A stretch of 64,000 nt of DNA from Thermoplasmata archaeon (GCA_027314165.1 DAHVCH010000001.1:1-64000), one strand, 5' to 3'. Positions 40,757 through 50,408 are shown, numbered from the stretch's first letter. A program made the numbers and translations. Notes: generated by a model from the sequence alone, not told the origin.

Positions 40757-42340
40757 GTGATCCAGGGGAGGGCGCTCATCGACGTCAAGGCGCTCCGCTG
40801 CTCCTCCTGCGGGGCCCCGCTCAAGGACCCCACCGGGGAGCTGGTCGCCTGCGAGCACTGCGGGACGGTCCAGAAGATCGTGGACGCCCGGGCCTTCCTC
40901 GACCAGATCCTGCTCCAGGTGAACGCGTTCGTCCGCCAGTCGCTGCCGGTGGGGCTCGATGCCGCCGCCACCACCACCATCGACCCCGTGGCCCGCCACA
41001 ACCTCTGGCTGTCGAGCATCGGACCGCGGATGGCGACCGAGTACGGGGAGTACCGGTTCCGGGCCTTCAACCTGCTCTCGCACACCATGGCCGCCCTCCC
41101 CTTCACCATGGCCTCCGACCTTCCCCTCGGTGGCGACCCCCGGGACGCCTTCCTCTTCCAGGCGAAGATCCAGTCGGTCTCCGCGCTCGCGGTGGACGAT
41201 GCGAGCAAGACCTCGCTCCAGGAGTCCACGGGGCTCGCGGTGGCCTACGCCTACGCGCTCAACAACGCGGCGCTCCTGAGCGCGCTCCGCGCCGAGCGGT
41301 ACCATCTGATGGCGAAGAACTTCGCCGACGCGGCCCAGTCGCTCAAGGGGATCGCCCGGTTCTCCGCGCTCGAGGCCCGTTTCCAGGGCCTCTCGAAGCT
41401 CGCCGAGGGCTTGGACCAGCTGGCGCAGGCGAAGGTCGACCCTTCGCGGCAGGCGTTCCACGACGCCCTGCCCGCGCTCTCCCTCGCGAGGGAGCTCATC
41501 TCGAAGGACTTCGACCTCGCCGTGATGCTCCAGGCGGTGGACGAGGAGATCTCGCTCACCCGCGCGTCGGCCTACCTGCTCGAGGCTCTCGCGCTGGACC
41601 CCCAAGGGTTCACGGCCGGCTCCTTCACGCCCTTCCAAGCGCTGCTCGGGGTCCTGGTCCAGCACCGCCAGATGGCCAGCGGGCTCTGGCAGAGGACCCT
41701 CCGCGCCGGGGACCGCCAGGAGCGGGTCCTCCAGATGGCCATGGACGCCCGGAGGGCCCAGGCCCAGGTCGCCGCAGTGAAGGTGGCGCCGACCGTCGGC
41801 CCCGTCGCCGTCCCGTTCTGGGTCGTCGAGGTCCCGTACTCCTTCCAGACGGGAGCCGCCTGGAGGAAGCACGCGGTCGAGGTGGCCGAGGCGGTCCTCC
41901 TCGCTGCGACGTTCCCGCTCGACCAGGGGGCGATGAACGGGACGGACCCCGCCGCCGTCCTCACCGACGTCTTCTCCGCTCGAGAGCGGGCGGGGCTCGT
42001 GGCCCGTATCGGCGGGCGCGAGACGGCGATCAGCGCCGGGGGCCCCGTCCAGGGCCTCCTCAAGGGGACCGGGCCTCGACCGCTCTCGGGGATGCGCGTG
42101 GTTCCCCCGATATCCACCCATGACGATGCCCTGGTGCTCGCGCAGAGCTACATCGAGGTGAGCCGACGGAACGACCCGAGCCTCGACCACCAGCTCAAGC
42201 TCTCCTCCCCGCGGGTCATCGACCTCGTCTACGTCCCGTTGGGCGCCTCGCCCCCGGGCTATCCTCTCATCCCTCCCCTGGGCCCGCTCTCGCCCCGCTC
42301 GGTGGGGGACCCGACGTGGCTCACGCGCCTCTCGCTCTGA
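40757..42340 (+). CDS. Zinc-ribbon protein with long helical domain
   Basis: The 527-residue protein opens with a zinc ribbon, LRCSSCGAPLKDPTGELVAC then EHCGTVQKI (residues about 13-41), like those on many archaeal membrane-associated regulators. The rest is a helical then mixed domain with no membrane segment; PVAVPFWVVEVPYSFQTG near 350 and VIDLVYVPLGASPPGYP near the end look like strands. A GGAGGAGG element precedes the GTG at 40757. It lies 95 bases after the TPR/zinc-ribbon gene and probably works with it. Function unknown. Confidence 0.72.
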   Translation: MIQGRALIDVKALRCSSCGAPLKDPTGELVACEHCGTVQKIVDARAFLDQILLQVNAFVRQSLPVGLDAAATTTIDPVARHNLWLSSIGPRMATEYGEYRFRAFNLLSHTMAALPFTMASDLPLGGDPRDAFLFQAKIQSVSALAVDDASKTSLQESTGLAVAYAYALNNAALLSALRAERYHLMAKNFADAAQSLKGIARFSALEARFQGLSKLAEGLDQLAQAKVDPSRQAFHDALPALSLARELISKDFDLAVMLQAVDEEISLTRASAYLLEALALDPQGFTAGSFTPFQALLGVLVQHRQMASGLWQRTLRAGDRQERVLQMAMDARRAQAQVAAVKVAPTVGPVAVPFWVVEVPYSFQTGAAWRKHAVEVAEAVLLAATFPLDQGAMNGTDPAAVLTDVFSARERAGLVARIGGRETAISAGGPVQGLLKGTGPRPLSGMRVVPPISTHDDALVLAQSYIEVSRRNDPSLDHQLKLSSPRVIDLVYVPLGASPPGYPLIPPLGPLSPRSVGDPTWLTRLSL

Positions 42341-42399
42341 CCGCGCGCCGCCCCAAGCCTCAAGTCCGCGAGGCCTGTGGGCGCGAGGAGGGTGGAGGA

Positions 42400-44073
42400 T
42401 TGACCGGCGAACCTAACGCGCCAACGCCACCGGCCGACGTGCTGGCGAAGATGGGGGGGAAGGAGGCGTTCGAGCTGCTCCGGGACCTCGTTGCGATCGA
42501 CACCACCAACCTGGAGGACCCGGCCCATCACCGGGAGGAGAAGCGGCACTACTCGGAGGCGGCGAAGTTCCTGGCCTCCCGCGCCGGCGCCTACGGACTG
42601 AAGGCGCGGGTCTGGGACGCCCGCGAGCATATCCCGCACGGGCGGGAGAAGTTCCATGCTCCGCGACCGAGCGTCATCGTCGACCTGGAGGCCGGGGCGG
42701 AGCCCACGCTCCTGGTCCTGGCCCACTACGACGTGGTCCCGGTGCCCGAGGAGCAGCTCTCCCGCTGGCAGAGCCCTCCGCACGAGCTCACCTACCGTCC
42801 CTCGGTGGGGCGTCTCTTCGGCCGGGGGTCGAACGACGACCTCGGCAGCGGTGTCGTGGGGGGTCTCATGGCGCTCCGCGAGCTCGCCCAGAGGAAGGAC
42901 CTCCCCGCGAACGTGCGGCTCATCCTCTGTCCCGACGAGGAGACCGGAGGCGCCGGAGGGATCGAGGCGGTGGCGGAGCACGACCACGCCCTTCCCCCCG
43001 ACAGCCGCGAGCGACTCCTGCGCGGGGAGCTCGCGCTCATCCCGGACGGTGCACCCTACGTCGCGGCCGGATGCAGCGGGGTCGCCTTCATCGATTTCGG
43101 GATGGAGGGCGCCTCCGCGCTCGAGGACCACCTGTCCCTTGGCGATGGCGTCCTGGGCTTCGAGAGCACGGCCCGCAGCTGGGTCTCCCGCCTCCCGTCG
43201 CCGGACTACCCCGACCACGGGGCCCCCGACCCGCAGATCACCGGACGCGCGACGCTGACGAAGATGGACCTCGAGGAGGAGGCGGGGGCCGGCACCCCCC
43301 ACGGGGGCGCGCGGTCGGACCTTCCGCACCTGCTTCGGGCCCATGCCGAGAGCGACGCCGCGAACCAGATCGCCGAGTCGGTGACCCTCACCTTCGGCGG
43401 GTCCCCGGCGAAGGTGGACGCGCTCCTCGCCGCGCTCGAGAAGCACGTCATCGAGCCCTTCCGCCTGGTCGAGCTCAAGGGACCTGGGGACGCCGGCACC
43501 TCCGGGCGCATGTCGCTGCGGGTCGTGGGGCGCGCGGGACACGCGGGCTACCCGCACAAGGCGGCCAACCCTGTTCCCGTCGCGGTGGGCCTGCTCCGGG
43601 CCGCCGCGCAGGAGGGGACGCTCGACGCCTCGGCGCGCTGCGTCGGAGGCTTCACCCTCGACCTGCGCGCGCCTCCGGAGATGGAGGCGAGCGACGTCCT
43701 CGCCCTCTTCGACAACCGCTTCCGTCTCCTTCGCAGCGAGCTGCCCCGGGCGCAGTACCAGGCCCCGGAGGACCGTCGACGCAGCGGTTACGCGCTGGAC
43801 ATCTCCCACCCGGCCGTCCTCTCGGTCCGCAAGGCCTTCGAAGAGGTCGCGGGCGGGAGCGTGGGGGTCTTCGGGGAGTACGGCGGGACCGACGCGAGCG
43901 CTCTGCGGGGGATGACGACCCCTGGCGGGAAGCCTCTCCCCGCGATCGTGGTGGGCTCCATGGACCGGGACTCCCGGATCCACGACGCCGAGGAGAGCGC
44001 GGACCCGCGCCTCCTGGGGGTCGTCCAGCGCCTCCTCGTTCGCTGCATCGAAAGGTGGAAGCCCTCCGCGTGA
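42400..44073 (+). CDS. M20-family metallopeptidase (dipeptidase/deacetylase type)
   Basis: This 557-residue zinc hydrolase has the M20 metal-site motifs in order: VLAHYDVVPV (His, Asp), GRGSNDDLGSG (bridging Asp; D-D for the more usual D-x), LCPDEETGG (catalytic and metal Glu), and a late GEYGGTDAS (Asp in a conserved Gly-rich turn). The dimerisation or lid domain in the middle contains RVVGRAGHAGYPHKAANP. The start is uncertain: a TTG at 42400 after GAGGAGGGTGGAGG, an ATG at 42451 and a GTG at 42316 are all in frame. The last overlaps the previous gene. Substrate, probably a peptide or acylated amino acid, is unknown. Confidence 0.85.
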   Translation: MTGEPNAPTPPADVLAKMGGKEAFELLRDLVAIDTTNLEDPAHHREEKRHYSEAAKFLASRAGAYGLKARVWDAREHIPHGREKFHAPRPSVIVDLEAGAEPTLLVLAHYDVVPVPEEQLSRWQSPPHELTYRPSVGRLFGRGSNDDLGSGVVGGLMALRELAQRKDLPANVRLILCPDEETGGAGGIEAVAEHDHALPPDSRERLLRGELALIPDGAPYVAAGCSGVAFIDFGMEGASALEDHLSLGDGVLGFESTARSWVSRLPSPDYPDHGAPDPQITGRATLTKMDLEEEAGAGTPHGGARSDLPHLLRAHAESDAANQIAESVTLTFGGSPAKVDALLAALEKHVIEPFRLVELKGPGDAGTSGRMSLRVVGRAGHAGYPHKAANPVPVAVGLLRAAAQEGTLDASARCVGGFTLDLRAPPEMEASDVLALFDNRFRLLRSELPRAQYQAPEDRRRSGYALDISHPAVLSVRKAFEEVAGGSVGVFGEYGGTDASALRGMTTPGGKPLPAIVVGSMDRDSRIHDAEESADPRLLGVVQRLLVRCIERWKPSA

Positions 44074-44099
44074 GCGGCCGGGCGGACCTTCGGCCGCTC
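44072..44099. terminator. Bidirectional stem-loop between convergent genes
   Basis: GAGCGGCCG and CGGCCGCTC form a perfect 9-bp stem around 10 bases. The arms overlap the stop codons of both the M20 gene and the MFS gene. Confidence 0.5.
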
Positions 44100-45420
44100 A
44101 GGCCTTGGGGGTCGCGGTCGGCCCCGGCGTAGCGACCGTGCCGTCCAGATGCCAGAGGTCCCGCCCCAGCATCGCGAAGAGCCCCGAGAGAAGCAGGCCC
44201 ACCCCTCCGATCTCGAGCGCGAGGTTCACGCCGTGGAGGGTGATCAGGAGCCCTCCGACAAGCTGGGAGACCGGCATCACGCCGTAGCTCAACAGTCCAT
44301 CGAGCGAGAAGTACCGCCCCCGCATCTCCTCGGGCACCACGCGCTGCGCCGTGGTGAGCCACGTGTTCCCCGAGAACTGGAGCATGAGCTCGTAGACGAA
44401 CATGACGGGGGTCGCGTACCAAACGTTGTGCAGCGCCCCGAGGACGAAGAGGAGCGCGCCGCAGCTCACGCCGTAACCCAGGACCCAGACCTTCCCGGCG
44501 TACCTCACGGCCGACGTGCGCCCGACCAGGAGGCTCCCCAGGGCCCCTCCCATCGTGGCGACCGCGAGGAAGAGCCCGTAGGCGAGGGGGTTCGTCTGGT
44601 GAAGCCCCGCGACGACGTAGATGACCATGAACGTCGAGAAGAGCGTGTTGAAGAAGTTCATGAAAAGGGCCGAGATGGAGAGCTGGAAGAGGCCCCGCGC
44701 GCTCAGCAGCCACCGCCACCCCTCGACGATCTCTCTCGTCATCCTCGGCTTCGGGGCCGAGGGTCCTCGAGCTCCCCCCTTGCGGACCACGGGGGCGAGG
44801 GAGACCGAGAAGACGAGGAGCGCGGAGAGGATGTAGGTCAGAGAGTTGTAGAACAAGCTGAGGGCCGCCCCCGACACGAGGAGCAGCGCCCCGGCCACCG
44901 AGCTGGCCACGAGGGAGATGACGGACCGGGAGGACTGGACGACCCCGTTCGCGTCAGCGATCTCGTCCCGGGCGACGATGGAGGGGAGGATCGACTGCTC
45001 CGCAGGGTTGAACAGGCCCGAGACTCCCGCGGAGACGAAGACCACCAACAGGACGAGGGGCAGCTCGAAGCCCCGCAGGAAGAAGACCAGCGAGAGCCCC
45101 CCCACGCTGGCGGCGCGGACGACGTCCGAGAAGACCATGATCCGCTTGCGGTCGTACCGGTCGACCCACACCCCGGCGGGGAGGCTCAGCAGGACCACGG
45201 CGGCCAGGTTGACCATCCCGACGATCGCGACGTCGAGGGCGGAGCCGGTCGTCGTGTAGACGATCCAATTGATGGCGACGCCTCCGATGACCCGGCCGCT
45301 CGTCGAGCCCGCCCCGGCGAGGTAGAGGCGAAGGAAGTTCCGGTTCCGGAACACCCGGGTAAGGTTCCGCGGAGGGGGAACGTCCGGGGGCGCCTTGGCC
45401 GCGGGGGCGTTCGTGGGCAC
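44098..45420 (-). CDS. MFS permease (MFS_3 type)
   Basis: This 440-residue membrane protein has about twelve hydrophobic helices, the motif VDRYDRKRIMVFSDVVRA (near residue 86) and an R-x-x-R start, VFRNRNFLRLYLAGAGS, all features of the drug-export group of MFS proteins. The helix with LLVGRTSAVRYAGK is the second-half equivalent of the loop motif. It is a relative of the MFS protein at 0.9-2.3 kb. A GTG start at 45420 is used. The small Cys-rich gene at 45537 lies upstream on the same strand, 116 bases away. Substrate unknown. Confidence 0.9.
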   Translation of the reverse strand: MPTNAPAAKAPPDVPPPRNLTRVFRNRNFLRLYLAGAGSTSGRVIGGVAINWIVYTTTGSALDVAIVGMVNLAAVVLLSLPAGVWVDRYDRKRIMVFSDVVRAASVGGLSLVFFLRGFELPLVLLVVFVSAGVSGLFNPAEQSILPSIVARDEIADANGVVQSSRSVISLVASSVAGALLLVSGAALSLFYNSLTYILSALLVFSVSLAPVVRKGGARGPSAPKPRMTREIVEGWRWLLSARGLFQLSISALFMNFFNTLFSTFMVIYVVAGLHQTNPLAYGLFLAVATMGGALGSLLVGRTSAVRYAGKVWVLGYGVSCGALLFVLGALHNVWYATPVMFVYELMLQFSGNTWLTTAQRVVPEEMRGRYFSLDGLLSYGVMPVSQLVGGLLITLHGVNLALEIGGVGLLLSGLFAMLGRDLWHLDGTVATPGPTATPKA

Positions 45421-45536
45421 CTTCGGCTCCGTCGTCCACCTCTGCGCCCCGCTCCCAGATGCATCTTTCGCTGGAGCCGGTCCATGCCGCCTCTGGCCCT
45501 ACGCGAGGCCCGGGCCGGGCCGCGCTGGAGGCGCGC

Positions 45537-45731
45537 TCAGCCCTTCACGGGGGTCGTGCAGCAGGTGCAGTGGGCCCGCATGCAGTCCCCTCTCCAGGAG
45601 TGGTTGCACTCCCTGCAGGAGCAGTAGGAGACGTAGCTGGACTTGGCCGCCACGTGCTGGGCGTGGTACATCTCCTTCAGCATCGCGTAGTACTGCACGT
45701 CGCGGAAGTTGTCGGGTCCTTCACCGGGCAT
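45537..45731 (-). CDS. Small Cys-rich protein
   Basis: The 64-residue protein has a helical N-terminal half (DVQYYAMLKEMYHAQHVAAK) and a C-terminal half with CSCRECNHSW, C and CTCC, together seven Cys and two His near them. It could bind one or two zinc ions or a metal cluster. I do not recognise it. GAAAAGCC about 32 bases before the ATG may be its promoter. Confidence 0.6.
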   Translation of the reverse strand: MPGEGPDNFRDVQYYAMLKEMYHAQHVAAKSSYVSYCSCRECNHSWRGDCMRAHCTCCTTPVKG

Positions 45732-45929
45732 GGCCGCGCCCCTCGACGAGCCCAGGGGCTTTTCTCAGTTTCGCAAGGCGCGGGCGCTCCTGCATGGGCT
45801 TCGGAGACCCTCCGTTCTAGAGTGCGGGCCCCGCCCCACGGGAGGCACCGGGGGGGTCTCGCCGCTCCCACCCCTCCCGCCGGGAAGCCGGCAGAAGGTT
45901 CTTCCGAAGCTGGAACGTTTGAGACATTG

Positions 45930-48900
45930 GTGATCGACGGGTCGAGGAGGAGGGGCGAACCTCGCACCTGGTCAAGGGTCTCGCGGGGTCCCGTTAGGTT
46001 GTCCTCTCGGCGAGCCGTCCTCCCTCTCCTGGCCACCGTCCTGCTCACCCTGGTCGTCTGGGTTCTCTTGGTCCCGTCGAGCGCGTCGCTCCCGCCTCCC
46101 TCCTCGCCGCTCTCGCCGACCTCGCCGCTCTCGCCGACCTCGCCGCTCTCGCCGACCTCGCCGACCTCGCCGTCCCTCCCCGGCCGGGACGCGAGCGTGG
46201 CGTCGGTGCACCTCGTCCTCGCAATCCCGAGCTCCTCCGCCTCGATCACCGCCTCGCCCAACCCGGCGGCACCCGGTCAGACCGTCTCGTTCACCGTATC
46301 CTACTCCTCGTCGATCGGGGGGTGCTCCTCCACCCAGCCCGACTGGTGCACCTGGGGCCTGGACTACGGCGACGGGAGCACCCCGGGCTACATCCCCTGC
46401 GAGGGGTCGACCGACACCGAGACCTTCACCCACGTCTACTCCACGGGCGGGAGCTTCACGGTGGGTGGAGGGGCCAGCAGCTACGTCAACGAGTATTCGG
46501 ACAGCGCCTGCACGAGCATCCTGGGGTCGACCCCTCCGACACCGATCACCGAGACCGTCCTGTCCCCGCTGACCGCGGGTGCGATCACCCCGGGCTCTCC
46601 CACCCTCGACGCCGGCCAGTCCGTCACGCTGACGTCGAACCCCTCCTCCGGCACTCCTCCCTACTCGATCCAGTGGTACTCCTCCGCCAGTTGCGGCACC
46701 GCGATCACGGGCGCCACCTCGAGCACCTACGTCGCCTCCCCGACCGCGACGACCGTCTACACCTACCAGGTCACGGACAGCGCTTCGAACATCGCCTGCT
46801 CGTCCAGCGACACGGTCACGGTCAACCCGATGCCTTCCGCCACGGCGTCGGCCACGCCCGCCCCCACCGACGTCGGGGTGCCGGTCGCGTTCACGGGCTC
46901 CGTCAGCGGGGGCACCGCCCCCGTCACCTACCTGTGGCACTTCGGCGACGGGAGCCCCAGTTCCACCACTCAGAACCCCACCCACAGCTACGCCACGCTC
47001 GGCACCTACGTCGCGCGGCTGTGGACCAACGACTCCGTCGGCGGGAGCAGCACCGTGAGCCTCACGATCGGGGTGAACCCGGTGCCCACCCTTACCGCGT
47101 CGGTGACCCCCTCGACGGGGGACGCCCTCTCGCCCGTCGCCTTCCACGCGCTCGTCTCCGGCGGGAGCACCCCCGTCTCCGTCGCGTGGATCTTCGGTGA
47201 CGGCATCCACGCCACGGGCGCGTTCACGAACCACACGTACAACGCTCGCGGCAACTACACGGTCCACGCGTGGGCGAACGACTCGGCCGGCCAGACGGCC
47301 ACCGCCACGACCACGGTCGTCGTCCACGCCGCCCTCACGACCCCCACGCTCTCGGCGTCCCCTTCCCCGACCGATGCGGGGACCCCGGCGACGTTCGCGG
47401 CCGCCTTCTGGGGAGGGACGCCCGCCTACACCACGACCTGGAAGTTCGCCGACGGTCTATCCGGGACCGGCACGAACCTCCAGCACACCTTCGGGACCGC
47501 GGGGACCTTCACGGTGAGATGCTGGGTGAACGACAGCGGCGGGGGCTCCAGGAACGCCACCTTGAGGGTCGTTGTCGACCCGGCGCTCGTCCTGGTCTCC
47601 TTCACCGGGGCTTTCGCTCCGACGGCCCCGCACACCCTGGACCTCGGGCAGTCGCTGGCGATGACGGTGGTCACGGGCGGGGGAGGGACCCCGCTCAACT
47701 ACAGCTACACCGGCGTTCCACCGGGTTGTCTCTCGGCTTACCGTCCCACGATCGTCTGCCTCCCCACGACGACCGGGAACTACTCGGTCGCCGTCCGTGT
47801 CACCGATCCCGTCGGAGGGACCGTCTCCGCGACCCTCTCCGTGACCATCGATCCCGCCCTCGTCCTCTCGAGCTTCACGCCCCCCTTCGCGCAGGTCTCC
47901 CTGGGCGCCACGGTCACGCTCGTCGCCTCGGCCCACGGGGGGACGAACCCGCTCTCCTACCTCTACACCGGCCTGCCCAGCCCCTGCGTCTCCAGCTCCT
48001 CCCCCTCGATCGGTTGCGCGCCGACGAAGGTCGGCACCTTCACCGTCGAGGTCGAGGTCTCCGACCCCACGGGAGGCGCGCGCTTCGCGAACCTGAGCTT
48101 GGTCGTCAACCCCGACCCGGTCATCACGCTGGTCTCGGCCTCCCCGCAGAACTCCACGCAGGGGACAGCGGTGGACTTCCGGGCCGTCGTCACCGGGGGC
48201 ACGAACCCGATTGCGTTCAACTGGAGCGGCCTCCCCCCCGGCTGTAGCCCCCAGCAGTTCACGAGCAGCTCGGACACGTGCTCGCCGAACTCCCCGGGGA
48301 CCTACTGGGTCCACGCCACGGTGACGGACGCCGACCACCGGCAGGCGAACGCCTCCGTCGAGATCCGGGTCACGCCCACGCCCGGGGTCTTCACGTCGTA
48401 CGTCGGCTGGCTCCTGGTCGGGATCCTTGCGGTGGTCGCCGTGGTCGTGGTCCTGCTCGTGCTCCGCCATCGCAGGCACCGCACGCCCCAGGCGCTCACT
48501 CCGGAGGAGGAGCACATGCTCGCGATGGGCGCCCTCTCCTCGCCAGGAATGGTCGCGGGGGCGCCCCCTCCGTCCGACCTGCAGCCCCACCCCGGGGAGT
48601 ACGCCCCGTCCCCCGAGGGCTACGTCTATCCGGACGAGGGTCCGGCCGCCCCGTCCGGCCCGCCCCCGCAAGACGAGGGCTACCCTCCCACGCCGCCCCC
48701 ACCGGAGACGGCAGAGGGGGCTCAGTTCGGGACCCCTGCACCCGAGGTCGAAGGTCCGGCGCCGGTGGACACGCTCGCCCCCGGTCCCCCGCCCGGATGG
48801 GCCCCCGCCCCGGAGGAGACGTATGCCGCTCCCCTTCCCCCGCCCCCTCCGCCAAGGATGGACCCCGAAGCGACCCCTTGGTCGGTGCCCCCGGCTCCCC

Positions 48901-49127
48901 CTCCTCCGCCGGCCGAGGACGCGCACTCCCCACCGGCCCCGCCCCCGCCCATGCTCTCCGCTCCATCCACGCTCCCACCTCCGCCCCCACCGCCGCCGGA
49001 CCCCGCACAGGTCCCCACGCAGGGGCACCGCAACGCGGGCCCCGCGGGCCAGGGCGCCTGCTTTGTGTGCGGCCGCCCGATCGGGGCGGACGGCCACTGC
49101 TCGTTCTGCGGCTACTCCCGCGGTTGA
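45930..49127 (+). CDS. PKD-repeat surface protein with cytoplasmic zinc ribbon
   Basis: This protein of about 1065 residues has a signal-like helix (AVLPLLATVLLTLVVWVLLV, about 29-48), an SPLSPT-type repeat linker, and an ectodomain of seven or eight PKD/Ig-like domains; the WHFGDGSPS, WIFGDGIHAT and WKFADGLSGTG sites mark PKD units. A membrane helix (LLVGILAVVAVVVVLLVL, near residue 830) is followed by RHRRHR. The cytoplasmic tail of about 210 residues is extremely Pro-rich and ends in CFVCGRPIGADGHCSFCG, a full zinc ribbon. The start is uncertain: GTG at 45930, or TTG at 45999 directly before the signal. It looks like a surface receptor or anchor that contacts a cytoplasmic partner. Confidence 0.88.
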   Translation: MIDGSRRRGEPRTWSRVSRGPVRLSSRRAVLPLLATVLLTLVVWVLLVPSSASLPPPSSPLSPTSPLSPTSPLSPTSPTSPSLPGRDASVASVHLVLAIPSSSASITASPNPAAPGQTVSFTVSYSSSIGGCSSTQPDWCTWGLDYGDGSTPGYIPCEGSTDTETFTHVYSTGGSFTVGGGASSYVNEYSDSACTSILGSTPPTPITETVLSPLTAGAITPGSPTLDAGQSVTLTSNPSSGTPPYSIQWYSSASCGTAITGATSSTYVASPTATTVYTYQVTDSASNIACSSSDTVTVNPMPSATASATPAPTDVGVPVAFTGSVSGGTAPVTYLWHFGDGSPSSTTQNPTHSYATLGTYVARLWTNDSVGGSSTVSLTIGVNPVPTLTASVTPSTGDALSPVAFHALVSGGSTPVSVAWIFGDGIHATGAFTNHTYNARGNYTVHAWANDSAGQTATATTTVVVHAALTTPTLSASPSPTDAGTPATFAAAFWGGTPAYTTTWKFADGLSGTGTNLQHTFGTAGTFTVRCWVNDSGGGSRNATLRVVVDPALVLVSFTGAFAPTAPHTLDLGQSLAMTVVTGGGGTPLNYSYTGVPPGCLSAYRPTIVCLPTTTGNYSVAVRVTDPVGGTVSATLSVTIDPALVLSSFTPPFAQVSLGATVTLVASAHGGTNPLSYLYTGLPSPCVSSSSPSIGCAPTKVGTFTVEVEVSDPTGGARFANLSLVVNPDPVITLVSASPQNSTQGTAVDFRAVVTGGTNPIAFNWSGLPPGCSPQQFTSSSDTCSPNSPGTYWVHATVTDADHRQANASVEIRVTPTPGVFTSYVGWLLVGILAVVAVVVVLLVLRHRRHRTPQALTPEEEHMLAMGALSSPGMVAGAPPPSDLQPHPGEYAPSPEGYVYPDEGPAAPSGPPPQDEGYPPTPPPPETAEGAQFGTPAPEVEGPAPVDTLAPGPPPGWAPAPEETYAAPLPPPPPPRMDPEATPWSVPPAPPPPPAEDAHSPPAPPPPMLSAPSTLPPPPPPPPDPAQVPTQGHRNAGPAGQGACFVCGRPIGADGHCSFCGYSRG
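46104..46172 (+). repeat. Short tandem repeat coding for SPLSPT units
   Basis: An 18-base unit (CGCCGCTCTCGCCGACCT) is present three times almost exactly, followed by a shortened copy. It codes for SPLSPTSPLSPT and so on in the linker after the signal segment. Copy number is likely to vary between strains. Confidence 0.75.
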
Positions 49128-49265
49128 CCATCCCGAAGGGCGGACCGGGGGCAGGCCCTTCCTGAGTCCCCGTCGTGAGACCTGCGGGCGGAGCGAGCTA
49201 CGGCCCCGCTTGGGTGGGACGCGCCCCGCCGGTCCCCGAAGATGCCAGAGCGCAGCGGAGAGGCC

Positions 49266-50408
49266 TCAGTCGTCCCGGGGAGGTTGAGCGGTCTCGCTCT
49301 TCTCGGAAGTCTCTGAGGGTTCCGGGTCGGTCCCTTCCTCGTCCACCGTCTCCTCTCCCTCCGGCGCCCCGTCGGAGGGTGGTCTCTGCTCCGCCGAGCG
49401 TTGGCGCCGGATCCAGAGGTACGTCAGGCTGGAGGTGGCCGCGATGACCACGACGCCCCCCACCAGGATCGCCACGCCCTCCTCGAACGAGAGGTGGGTC
49501 CCTGGGCCCCCGACCGGCGTGGAGTTGGCCGCAGGGGCTGCTCCGGTCGTGAAGTTGAAGCTGAACGGGCGGGCCAGATGGACCCCCGCGATGCTCGAAG
49601 CGTTCGTGGACACCCGGACGGTGTAGGTGGTCGTCGGCTCGAACGGGTGGGCGTGGACCAGGGTGAGACAGCAGCCCCCGGCGCCGGGCTCCCCCCCTGG
49701 GACCGCAGGCGAGATGGAGAAGCTCGCAACGAGCGTCGAGGGGTCCATGACGGTGTCGAAGGCCACCTGGACCTCGGCGTCCAGCGGGACGTTCGTCGAC
49801 CCGTCGATCGGACATGCCGCGGAGGCGACAGGGACGGACCCCACGTTCGCGACCGCGGTCGAGAAGGACGACCGCCAGGGCCCTCCCAGCGCGACGCCCG
49901 CCGCGCTCCTGGCGGCCGTGCTCACGGACACCTGGTAGGTCGTCGCGGGGGCCAAGGGCTGGGAGAGCGTCCAGTTGAGGTAGGTGCCGGAGACCGCCGG
50001 CGTCGCCCCCGCCACGGACGGACGCACCGAGAAGGCGGAGAGCGTGGCGTTGGGTTCCATCGCGGTGGTGAACCGAACGCTCACGTTGGTCCAGACGGGA
50101 AGGTTCGGCGTGCAGTTCCCAGGTAGGACGGAACTGACCGCGGGGACCGCCGAGCTGGCTCCCACCCCGTCCCCGCGCACGAGGTCGGTCGGCGCGGCCA
50201 CGCCGGCCGGGGGGGACCCGTCGGTCGTGCTGCGGCGGTGCTGGGTGACGGCCGCGAGAATGGTGTGGTCCAGCGGCAGGGCCGCCGATGCGACCAACGC
50301 CAGGGTGAGGAGGAGGGACACGAGCCGCGGGGGGGTGGCGCGGCTGCCGTTGCGCGAGCCCCTGGGGGGCCGTCGTATCGGCCGAGGGCCGCGCGATAGG
50401 TTCCGCAC
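49266..50408 (-). CDS. Membrane-anchored protein with two SbsA/Big_5-type Ig domains
   Basis: The 380-residue protein has a basic N-terminus and signal helix (LVSLLLTLALVASAALPL, about residues 29-46). Two Ig-like domains follow, each with the pattern WTNVSVRFTTAMEPNATLSA and PLAPATTYQVSVSTAARS, or VQVAFDTVMDPSTLVASFSI and PFEPTTTYTVRVSTNASS, typical of bacterial Ig-like domain 5 of S-layer proteins. A C-terminal membrane helix (GVAILVGGVVVIAATSSLTYLW) leads to an acidic cytoplasmic tail. It is a surface protein, possibly part of a cell-wall or S-layer scaffold. The start is a GTG at 50408 behind GGGAAGGAAG. It shares a promoter region with the divergent winged-helix gene. Confidence 0.85.
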   Translation of the reverse strand: MRNLSRGPRPIRRPPRGSRNGSRATPPRLVSLLLTLALVASAALPLDHTILAAVTQHRRSTTDGSPPAGVAAPTDLVRGDGVGASSAVPAVSSVLPGNCTPNLPVWTNVSVRFTTAMEPNATLSAFSVRPSVAGATPAVSGTYLNWTLSQPLAPATTYQVSVSTAARSAAGVALGGPWRSSFSTAVANVGSVPVASAACPIDGSTNVPLDAEVQVAFDTVMDPSTLVASFSISPAVPGGEPGAGGCCLTLVHAHPFEPTTTYTVRVSTNASSIAGVHLARPFSFNFTTGAAPAANSTPVGGPGTHLSFEEGVAILVGGVVVIAATSSLTYLWIRRQRSAEQRPPSDGAPEGEETVDEEGTDPEPSETSEKSETAQPPRDD

